Assembly: GCA_003167415.1 (NCBI GenBank) | Contig: PMTF01000014.1 | Span: forward strand, 1-43,545 | Direction: 5' to 3' | Length of the DNA: 43,545 nucleotides | Origin: Acidimicrobiaceae bacterium | Lineage (GTDB): Bacteria > Actinomycetota > Acidimicrobiia > Acidimicrobiales > RAAP-2 | In this document: piece by piece, positions 37,823 through 43,545 of the stretch | How the letters are laid out: every line of letters begins with the position of its first letter | Position numbering within the stretch: the first letter of the stretch is position 1 | Notes under the pieces: model-generated | The model's input: the letters and a program-made list of their open reading frames with translations, nothing else | The model's database searches: none | Told to the model about the DNA's origin: nothing | Position numbers and translations under genes: made by a program

Positions 37823-38425
37823 CTACGCGCTCTTGTCCTCGATCTCCCAGGCGTGATCAAGCACGTGCCAGGCGAGGCGGCGAAGAGAGTACCTCGGCGG
37901 CCACTTGCTAGCGGGAGAACCGGCGAGCAGTGCCTCGGTAATCGTTGAACGTTGCTCGACCCACAGCGTTCGGGGTGGCACCCGCGTGCCCAGTGCCGAG
38001 CAGTAGTGACGCTCCGCTTCTTGGACGTGCGCGACGATGTCGTCACGATCGCGTCCGCCACCGCGAGGTCCTTTCGTCAACGTCGGCGGCGCGGAGTCGA
38101 CGACGGTATCGAAGTACGCCCAGCAGTCGGCTAAGACCACGACTTGGCGTTTCAGGTCGCGAGGCGAGATGGATTCGGCGTCCCACGGTGTGTCCATGCC
38201 CGGCGCACCGAAGTCGGTCGTCACGTTGCCCGGAACCGTGCCCACGACCTCGAGTTTCCCGGGCCTGAAAGGGACCGAGAGGACCGCGGCGTAGCGGTCC
38301 TGGTACTCCACCAACGCTTCGAGCGCTCCGTCCATCGACTTCGCGCGTCGACACCACCCGGGCCAGTCGATGGCCGCGGCGAAGACCGAATTCTTGCCCT
38401 CTTCGAAGTAGACGCGTGTCGACAC
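37823..38425 (-). CDS. DinB-like protein with a HicB-like N-terminal segment
   Basis: A 200-residue protein. The first 50 residues (RVYFEEGKNSVFAAAIDWPGWCRRAKSMDGALEALVEYQDRY) look like the HicB/partial RNase H-like fold: an antiparallel pair followed by a helix with regular Ala and Leu. The rest is compatible with a DinB four-helix bundle, with 'VAHVQEAERHYCSALG' and 'RRLAWHVLDHAWEIEDKS' carrying His at the usual metal positions. Function is unknown; related proteins occur as thiol-dependent transferases. GTG start. Confidence 0.65.
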   Translation of the reverse strand: MSTRVYFEEGKNSVFAAAIDWPGWCRRAKSMDGALEALVEYQDRYAAVLSVPFRPGKLEVVGTVPGNVTTDFGAPGMDTPWDAESISPRDLKRQVVVLADCWAYFDTVVDSAPPTLTKGPRGGGRDRDDIVAHVQEAERHYCSALGTRVPPRTLWVEQRSTITEALLAGSPASKWPPRYSLRRLAWHVLDHAWEIEDKSA

Positions 38426-38565
38426 CGCTCACCATTCCCTCTCCGACGAACGCCGTTTCGCGCCCGCCGTGACCGTCACAGTAGTGACCGGCTGCGACAG
38501 TTCCGTAGGTAAGGTGAAGTCCGATCACCGAGGAGGGACCCGGTGTCACGAGTGAAGGACGACCA

Positions 38566-38985
38566 ATGGCGACAACCCGTAACGCACGAGCTCACTGGGA
38601 GGGCACGCTCCTCGAAGGTCAAGGCACGGTCGAGATGACCTCGAGTGGCATTGGCACGTATCCCATCACGTGGGCGTCGAGAGCCGAGTCGGCCGACGGG
38701 CGCACGAGTCCCGAAGAGCTCATCGCCGCGGCCCACGCGTCGTGCTTCTCGATGGCGCTCTCCAACGGACTCGCGAAGACCGGCAATCCCGCGATCTCGC
38801 TCAACACCTCGGTCGAAGTTGACTTCCAGCCCGGCGTCGGGATCACCGAGATCCGCATCACGCTGTCGGGTGAGGCCGAGAACCTCGACGCCGCTGGATT
38901 CTTGGCCGCCGCCCAAGACGCCAAGGCCAACTGCCCGGTTTCCAAAGCCCTCGCCGCGGTGCCGATCACGTTGAGCGTCGTCTAG
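38566..38985 (+). CDS. OsmC family peroxiredoxin
   Basis: A 139-residue thiol peroxidase of the OsmC/Ohr superfamily. The reactive Cys are C60 in AAAHASCFSMAL and C123 in AKANCPVSKAL, both in the normal positions for OsmC-type enzymes that reduce organic hydroperoxides. The segment GRTSPEELIAAAH is the family pattern before the first Cys. It is a stand-alone gene; no OhrR-type regulator is beside it. Confidence 0.92.
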   Translation: MATTRNARAHWEGTLLEGQGTVEMTSSGIGTYPITWASRAESADGRTSPEELIAAAHASCFSMALSNGLAKTGNPAISLNTSVEVDFQPGVGITEIRITLSGEAENLDAAGFLAAAQDAKANCPVSKALAAVPITLSVV

Positions 38986-39003
38986 GGATTCATCGGGAGA
39001 CCC

Positions 39004-39744
39004 ATGAGTGGGAGTCGCGACGAGGGGAACGCCACGCAGTCCGATGCGTCCTCGCCCGCGTCGTCGCACCTTGATCGACGCGTAGAGCGCTACAGCCCGC
39101 GACTCTTCCTCGCTCAGTTCCTCGGTCTCGTCGGCATCGTCCTTTACAACTGGTGGGTTTGGGTCGTCGTCGCGACGAACTTGCTCACCAGCACCAACGC
39201 GTTCTTCAGTGACTTAGAGACGACCGGTCGTCCCGACGCCACGCTCTTCCAGCACTTCGACCTCGCGGCCGGGATCGTCATGTTCGTCGCCTTCGTGGTG
39301 CGCGGTCCCTGGGGTCCGGAAGGCAAGCGCGCGGAGTGGCGCTGGCTGCTGCTCTTCGCGGTCGCGGGCTGCGTCGGTGGCCACTTCGCCTACGCCTGTC
39401 CCGAGGGACTGAGCTCGGCCTGTCGCAGCGCCGAATGGCATCTGCGGCTCCCGCTGCACCACTACCTCCACGTCTTTTCCGGCATCATCGAATTCGCCGC
39501 CGTGTCGACCGCCGTCTATCTGGCGTGGAAGAGGACGCGCGAACACCGTGATTGGGTCGCGCGGACTATCAAGGCCATCGCGGCCGCGGGGCTGATCGCC
39601 TATCCGTTGCTCGGCGTCGCCTACTTGACGGATCGTTTCGGTTCCTTCATCGAGCCGATCTTCTTTGTGTGCTTCTCGGTGATGGTGGCAATTGAACTGC
39701 TCGAACCGAGACGACCGCCGATCACGGTCGAGGAGCGCGATTAA
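39004..39744 (+). CDS. Multi-pass membrane protein, unknown function
   Basis: A 246-residue protein with a polar N-terminus (1-35) and six hydrophobic segments (about 38-58, 80-97, 110-130, 152-172, 185-207, 212-232). The outer loop before the fourth segment has CPEGLSSACRSAEW, where the two Cys could pair, then LRLPLHHYLHVFSG. The overall plan loosely resembles DUF998 proteins, but I would not rely on it. It lies 18 bases after the osmC gene and may be co-transcribed. The stop codon overlaps the stop of the convergent MFS gene. Confidence 0.65.
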   Translation: MSGSRDEGNATQSDASSPASSHLDRRVERYSPRLFLAQFLGLVGIVLYNWWVWVVVATNLLTSTNAFFSDLETTGRPDATLFQHFDLAAGIVMFVAFVVRGPWGPEGKRAEWRWLLLFAVAGCVGGHFAYACPEGLSSACRSAEWHLRLPLHHYLHVFSGIIEFAAVSTAVYLAWKRTREHRDWVARTIKAIAAAGLIAYPLLGVAYLTDRFGSFIEPIFFVCFSVMVAIELLEPRRPPITVEERD

Positions 39745-41381
39745 CTAATCGCCGGCACCGGCGTCTCGTCGTCGAGTTCGACCATGGCCAGCTTCTCGGC
39801 CGTGCCGGTCATGTACGCCACGGCGGCCGAGACGAGCAACAGCAGCGCCGAGGCGACGAGGGCGATGTCGAGTCCGTGAGTGAGCGCCCCGTAGGCGGCA
39901 TTGACGACTTTCTTGATGATTCCCGCGAACGCCTTTCGAGTCGCCGGGTTAAGGCCCGCTTCCGCGGAAGCGGTTTGGCCGGTCGTCACGGCCGTGATGA
40001 TCAAATGTCGATAGGTCGCCGGAATACCGATTTGAATCAGCCGCGCGGTCAGATTGACCGTGAGTTGCCCGTTCACGATCGATCCCAGGATCGCCACGCC
40101 GGCGACGGCGCCGAGTTCGCGGCTGGTGTTGACCGCCGATGAGGCCATGCCCGAGTTGGCGGCCGGAAGACTCGACAAGGCGGTCGCGTTGACGGGAACG
40201 ATAACGATGCCGAAGCCGATGCCGGCGATACCCATCGTCCAGCCGAGCGTGGAGACGCCGACGTGGGGGCCGATGGCGACGTAGGTCAGGATCACGCCCA
40301 ATCCGGCCAAGAGACAGCCGACGGTCATCGGGACGCGTGAACCGATTCGCCCGACCCAGCGGCCGGTAAAGAGCGACGCCACCACGATGCCGCCGAGCAA
40401 TGGCAAGAAGTCGAGCGCCAATCCGTAGGGACTCACCGAAGCGACCACCTCGAGGTATAACGCAACGAAGAAGAAGATCGAGAAGATCGAAAAGAAGGTG
40501 GCGAAAGCGATAAACGCCGAACCGGTGAAGGACTTGCGGCGGAAGAAGCCCATTTCGAGCATCGGGTTCTTGGCCGTTTTCTCAGCCAAGTAGAAGATCG
40601 GAATCGTGAGAAAGCTGACAATGAATAAGGTGATGACCCAGCCACTTTCGTAGCCAGTCAACTCGCCCTGAATGCACGCGAAGGTCGCGGTGCCGAGGAT
40701 GACCGCCGCGAAGAAGAAGCCAGCGAAGTCGACCCTCTTGCGCAGGGCGTTCACACTTTCCGGCAACGCAATGGCCGCGACAATGAGGGCCAGCGCGCCG
40801 AAGACCAGGTTGAACCAGAAGACCGCGCGCCAGGTCCAGATACCGACCAGAATGCCTCCGATGACCGGTCCCATCGCCAGTGCCAGCCCCGACACCGCCG
40901 CCCACGCGCCGAGGGCGCGCGCCCGGGCCTTGTGATCGGGATAGATGTGTCGGATCATCGAGAGCGTCGCGGGTTCCGAGGCCGCGGCCCCGATGCCCAT
41001 GATGATTCGACCAATAACGAGTTCTGAAGGGTTGACCGAGATCGCGCAAACGATCGAACCACTGCAGAAGATCGCCACGCCGATCAACATCAACCGCTTG
41101 CGACCGAAATTGTCCCCTAGTGCGCCGAACATCAACATGAGGCTCGCGAAAGCCAAGGCGTAGCCGCCGACGACCCATTGCAACTGCGACACATTGGCGT
41201 GGAGTTTGGCCTGCACGCTGGTGAGGACCGCACTGGCGACTGTGTTATCGAGGAACGTCAGAAAGAGGATGGCGAGCAACGCGGCAAAACTGAAGTGGGC
41301 GCGGATGCCGCGAACGATGACGTCGCGCACCTGATTGGTCTCGCGCTCGAGCACGTTCGGGGAGTCGGTGTCCTCGATCAT
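39741..41381 (-). CDS. MFS drug exporter, DHA2 (14-helix) family
   Basis: A 546-residue proton-driven exporter with about 14 hydrophobic helices. The N-terminal LTFLDNTVASAVLTSVQAKLHANVSQLQWVVGGYALAF and GALGDNFGRKRLMLIGV are the DHA2 motifs (D1 and A), and ALGAWAAVSGLALAMGPVIGG is motif C of antiporters. Family members export antiseptics, dyes or antibiotics. Unusually, the outer loop before the last helix is longer than normal. A pair of identical palindromes upstream is the likely control site. Confidence 0.93.
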   Translation of the reverse strand: MIEDTDSPNVLERETNQVRDVIVRGIRAHFSFAALLAILFLTFLDNTVASAVLTSVQAKLHANVSQLQWVVGGYALAFASLMLMFGALGDNFGRKRLMLIGVAIFCSGSIVCAISVNPSELVIGRIIMGIGAAASEPATLSMIRHIYPDHKARARALGAWAAVSGLALAMGPVIGGILVGIWTWRAVFWFNLVFGALALIVAAIALPESVNALRKRVDFAGFFFAAVILGTATFACIQGELTGYESGWVITLFIVSFLTIPIFYLAEKTAKNPMLEMGFFRRKSFTGSAFIAFATFFSIFSIFFFVALYLEVVASVSPYGLALDFLPLLGGIVVASLFTGRWVGRIGSRVPMTVGCLLAGLGVILTYVAIGPHVGVSTLGWTMGIAGIGFGIVIVPVNATALSSLPAANSGMASSAVNTSRELGAVAGVAILGSIVNGQLTVNLTARLIQIGIPATYRHLIITAVTTGQTASAEAGLNPATRKAFAGIIKKVVNAAYGALTHGLDIALVASALLLLVSAAVAYMTGTAEKLAMVELDDETPVPAIS

Positions 41382-41415
41382 GCGCCCCTTTCGTCCCCGC
41401 GTAACTCAGAATTCT

Positions 41416-41443
41416 GACCGGTCTCGTTGGTGACGGACCGGTC
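41416..41443. promoter_or_regulatory. Two identical GACCGGTC palindromes 20 bp apart, probable operator
   Basis: GACCGGTC occurs at 41416-41423 and again at 41436-41443, exactly 20 bases from centre to centre, two helical turns. Each is an 8-bp palindrome. They lie 35 to 62 bases before the MFS exporter start. Two dimeric repressors (TetR or MarR type) could bind on the same face of the helix. No regulator gene is adjacent. Confidence 0.6.
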
Positions 41444-41570
41444 TTCTCGCTTTCAATTCAATTGCTCGGACCAATGTATGGTTCCGAACAGCTACCTCGT
41501 ACGCCGGGACTCAACGTCAATCCGTGACCACGCGGGCGAATGGTCCCCGAAGCGGCCGCCGAGAGAGCGA

Positions 41571-42017
41571 CTACTTCTTGGGAGCGGCGAAGACGATCTT
41601 GAAGACCGCGCTGTCGCCACCGGCGGCGTTACCCACGCTCACCGCGCACTTCCTCAGGTTCGCCGCGGCGGTACCGCACTTGCCGTTGCCGATCGTGCCG
41701 GTGACGACCTTGAACTTCGTCTTCGCCAGTACGCCCTTCGCACTGATCTTCTCTGGCAAAGCGGTGAAAATGTCACAGCCCGCCTCGCCCTTGGCGTTCG
41801 CCTGACACTCCGTGATGTACACGGAGTCCTTCGGCTTGAAGCCCGTGCCCGACACGGTCACGGTCTTGTGATTCGTCAACCCCGTAGACGGCGTCACGAC
41901 CAATTTCGGCGTAGCCGCGGCGCCAGCACCGCCGACATTGATCACGCCACTCGTCAAGATCCCGATACTGATCAGACCAGTCATGGCAAGCAATCGAATC
42001 GTTCGCGTCGATATCAC
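41571..42017 (-). CDS. Secreted neocarzinostatin-family-like protein
   Basis: A 148-residue exported protein. GTG 42017 is preceded by GGGAGAG and gives a normal Sec signal peptide (residues 1-35, basic start then LLAMTGLISIGILTSGV, cleavage near GAAA-T). The mature part, VVTPSTGLTNHKTVTVSGTGF (about 40-60), then YITECQANAKGEAGC and CAVSVGNAAGGDSAVFKIVF, follows the neocarzinostatin apoprotein fold. Its four Cys (C71, C81, C114, C124) agree with the family's two disulphides: the first pair has the same ten-residue spacing, the second is wider than in neocarzinostatin. Family members bind enediynes; related domains also occur without antibiotics. No enediyne synthesis genes are visible. Confidence 0.72.
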   Translation of the reverse strand: MISTRTIRLLAMTGLISIGILTSGVINVGGAGAAATPKLVVTPSTGLTNHKTVTVSGTGFKPKDSVYITECQANAKGEAGCDIFTALPEKISAKGVLAKTKFKVVTGTIGNGKCGTAAANLRKCAVSVGNAAGGDSAVFKIVFAAPKK

Positions 42018-42179
42018 GTTCTCTCCCAATCTCATCGGTGGACCGACCATTCATCGCCCGTCGCCGCCACTGCGTGATATGTAGCACCGATCATGGACGT
42101 CAATCCACTCGTGGATGCATGGTACCAAGCCGATGCCCGTTTGATGTCATAGGGATAACCCTGAGATTCACGTCACGGA

Positions 42180-42235
42180 ACTGGTCGAGCAGATTAATTC
42201 AACCTTGTGATACTGAAGTCATCTGCTCGACCAGT
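42180..42235. repeat. Perfect 15-bp inverted repeat (hairpin 1)
   Basis: ACTGGTCGAGCAGAT (42180-42194) and ATCTGCTCGACCAGT (42221-42235) are perfect inverse copies separated by a 26-base AT-rich spacer. It lies in the 364-base gap between the secreted neocarzinostatin-like gene and the orphan gene downstream. No T-run follows on either strand. It could be a protein-binding site, the structured part of an RNA, or a mobile-element end. Confidence 0.85.
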
Positions 42236-42245
42236 GGGCCGAATT

Positions 42246-42284
42246 GGATCGTGGAGCACTTGTGAAGGAAATGCTCCACGATCC
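42246..42284. repeat. Perfect 13-bp inverted repeat (hairpin 2)
   Basis: GGATCGTGGAGCA (42246-42258) and TGCTCCACGATCC (42272-42284) are perfect inverse copies with a 13-base spacer. It begins only ten bases after hairpin 1 and shares the core GAGCA in the same arm. On the plus strand TTTGCCCTT follows, which would be a poor terminator. The rest of the gap (42018-42179 and 42285-42381) shows nothing else I can name. Confidence 0.85.
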
Positions 42285-42381
42285 TTTGCCCTTGCGATCT
42301 AATGAGCCTTCAATCTAAAAATGACTGCTTGACGGCTCCTGAAATAGGTATTGGTGGGCGGAGGGATGTGAGACGATTGGA

Positions 42382-42798
42382 TCACGTGGCTTCACCTGTG
42401 GTTGAGCAGGTCAAGGTCGTCTGAGCGTTATTAATTGTTCCACTCGACATTCGCGCCCACCATTCCTGAACTCCACCTGGCGGTTCGGGGACACGGACAT
42501 ATTCGAATGCCGCTTTGGAGTTCGTCGTGACTACTTCAAGTATCGCGGCGAGCGCCTGTTCGTGGACACTGGTCTCATGATTGGAGATTTTCGACCGAAG
42601 GTTGCCTTTGGAAGATGACGCAAAAGTGTTTTCGTCGATATTGAGGTATCGCCCGAGTTCTGCGGCCAACGAGTTACCGGAGATGCTGGCGCGCACGTAC
42701 AGGTCACGCAAGGTGAACGGTTTAATGGGCACGTTAATACGCGACGGAATCGCTTGGCTGTCGGGGTCCGACGAATCTTTGGTGATCGACATTGACAT
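42382..42798 (-). CDS. Orphan hypothetical protein, about 138 residues
   Basis: I do not recognise a family. The protein starts MSMSITKDSSDPDSQAIP, has a central helical part (TLRDLYVRASISGNSLAAELGRYL, then SKISNHETSVHEQALAAILEVV) and a polar end with PEPPGGVQEWWARM. There is no signal peptide or membrane helix. Codon choice still favours C/G in the third position but less strongly than neighbouring genes, which suggests a different origin. ATG 42798 has GGGCGG and TTGGGA upstream; a further ATG at 42792 is possible. It overlaps an antisense reading frame that looks non-coding. Confidence 0.45.
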   Translation of the reverse strand: MSMSITKDSSDPDSQAIPSRINVPIKPFTLRDLYVRASISGNSLAAELGRYLNIDENTFASSSKGNLRSKISNHETSVHEQALAAILEVVTTNSKAAFEYVRVPEPPGGVQEWWARMSSGTINNAQTTLTCSTTGEAT

Positions 42799-43153
42799 TC
42801 CCAATTCCGCCCCTGCAAGAGTAATTTCTACAATAAAGCTCGCGCATTGTCAATTCGTTGTGATTGGCGAGTTGAGCCGTAATGAAAGGTCTTCGCAAGT
42901 CTTCGGGCTTAGCCCCTCACTCGTCGCTCACGGGCGCAAGCCATGACAGATGTCGGTGTTGATAAATGTCCTTCCGCACGTGGATTCATTCGGGCAGAAT
43001 CCAATAATCCGCTGGCGGCTTCGCGCTATGAAGGGTCACCACCTTGGTGGGATGCCCGAGCCCGGTCGAGCGGTCACTGCCAGAGCCACGAACGACGGCC
43101 CGGCCTTCTCGACGTCTGGCGCCGGAGGATTCTTCGGCTCTGCGGCGACCTGA

Positions 43154-43309
43154 TCTTGTGGAACCTTCCACTTACCAACACGGCCGGCGGGTGCTCCCCC
43201 GGCCGTCACGTTCTACGTGAACCTCAGTTCGTCAGGTACGGGCCACTTCACGAGTGCGAGCAATTCATGTGCGTCCATCCAAGTGACGGTTACCGCCTCC
43301 GAGGCGTAA
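43154..43309 (+). pseudogene. Possible gene remnant, C-terminal fragment of a secreted beta-rich protein
   Basis: Following an in-frame TGA at 43151-43153, the frame is open for 51 codons to TAA at 43307-43309. It contains FYVNLSSSGTGHFTSASNSC and then ASIQVTVTASEA. The alternating polar and hydrophobic residues look like the last strands of an Ig-like or adhesin domain. There is no start codon with a ribosome site, so it would be a broken gene. A chance reading frame is a real alternative. Confidence 0.22.
43180..43206. repeat. 8-bp GC-rich inverted repeat, with a second palindrome just upstream
   Basis: ACGGCCGG (43180-43187) and CCGGCCGT (43199-43206) are perfect inverse copies around 11 bases. 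Just before it, GTGGAA-CC-TTCCAC (43158-43171) is another palindrome. The two lie in the gene-poor right edge; no T-run follows. Function unknown. Confidence 0.5.
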
Positions 43310-43545
43310 GTCTCTACTCACGACACGATCATGGTCGCCGCCGAGACCGAGACCTACGAGGACACTGTCGACAGCACCACCAGACACTTGCTCACCCTCC
43401 GGGACATCAGCGGAACCGGCCCAGCGACCGTGGCGCTCTCCTCCGGCGAGGCTCCGAAGGACCCGCTTCGAGGATCCCAGGCGAGTTCGAAGGGACTTCC
43501 CCGAGGTCGCTCCGGAGGCGCTTTCGAGGGCTGCCAAGGACCCGC

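Larger units (their letters stand above)
42805..43545. other. Gene-poor region at the right edge, probably decayed coding sequence
   Basis: About 740 bases without a gene I can support. Several short reading frames on both strands have compositions typical of noise. Dense small palindromes occur near 43158-43206. In one plus-strand frame the stretch 43154-43309 reads like the end of a beta-rich exported protein (see separate entry). The last 215 bases have an open plus-strand frame from ATG 43331 to the window end, with GC-rich third positions at first but no ribosome binding site. Confidence 0.4.

Noticed and set aside
42151-42168. Sequence starting TAGGGATAAC, like the first part of an I-SceI homing site
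   Set aside because: Only ten of eighteen bases agree and no homing endonuclease gene is present.
42581-42946. Plus-strand reading frame of 121 codons opposite the orphan gene
   Set aside because: No ribosome binding site, weaker codon bias than the minus-strand frame, and the minus-strand frame has a more protein-like composition. Both cannot easily be real.
42941-42960. GACAGATGTCGGTGTTGAT as a possible insertion sequence end
   Set aside because: I found no inverted partner copy and no transposase in the window, so the idea cannot be supported.
42950-43153. Plus-strand reading frame of 67 codons
   Set aside because: Composition is noise-like (no secondary structure pattern, mixed third positions) and there is no ribosome site. 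It may be the front of a decayed gene ending at 43309 but cannot stand as a gene.
43265-43537. Minus-strand reading frame of 90 codons at the right edge
   Set aside because: Gly/Arg/Ser-rich composition typical of an antisense frame in GC-rich DNA, with no recognisable motif.

Overview
The window is one 43.5 kb stretch of a GC-rich bacterial chromosome. The gene set points to Actinomycetota, and my best guess is the class Acidimicrobiia. The evidence is an actinobacterial ctaC-ctaD-ctaF oxidase cluster with a CtaF-type subunit IV, a three-gene complex II with a five-helix-like SdhC resembling mycobacterial Sdh1, a CBS-less GuaB3-type IMP dehydrogenase next to guaA, a DprE2-like reductase, frequent GTG/TTG starts, and a large secreted protein built of Cys-x4/5-Cys 'GNC' repeats with an OmpA-like tail. 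The class assignment is inference; no rRNA or marker phylogeny is available here.

Layout. 1-1.4 kb: the 3' end of an enoyl-CoA hydratase gene, then azlC-azlD (minus strand). 1.5-4.9 kb: tatA, then ctaC-ctaD-ctaF with start/stop overlaps. 5-8 kb: a DUF1275 membrane protein and the 696-residue repeat protein. 8-11.2 kb (minus): signal peptidase I, an ABC-2 transporter pair and a DUF1990 protein. 11.4-16 kb (plus): sdhC-sdhA-sdhB followed by an SCP2-like protein and a nucleoside-phosphorylase-like protein. 16.2-18 kb: two overlapping small membrane proteins and an unknown anchored exported protein. 18-27 kb (minus): ten co-directional genes, mutase B12 subunit-sucC-sucD-purN-purH-folD-cupin-metF-icd-mdh, combining TCA-cycle enzymes with folate one-carbon and purine enzymes. 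27.1-29.2 kb: a DprE2-like reductase and a possible phosphodiester glycosidase, tail to tail. 29.2-35.1 kb (minus): guaB3-guaA-pcrA, overlapping by 4 nt at each junction, and a CoA-type Nudix hydrolase. 35.1-41.4 kb: MMPL transporter, SHOCT protein, DinB-like protein, OsmC protein, an unknown membrane protein and a 14-helix-type MFS exporter with a likely operator in front.

41.5-43.5 kb is different: gene-poor, with lower GC3 in its one likely gene. It holds a neocarzinostatin-fold secreted protein, two long perfect hairpins in tandem, an orphan gene and probable decayed coding sequence up to the window end. This is the least explained part of the window.

Functionally most of the window is core metabolism: aerobic respiration (complexes II and IV), the oxidative TCA segment isocitrate to oxaloacetate, entry of methylmalonyl-CoA carbon into succinyl-CoA, C1-folate and purine synthesis through GMP, plus export and envelope functions. 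No tRNA, rRNA, CRISPR array or complete insertion sequence was seen.
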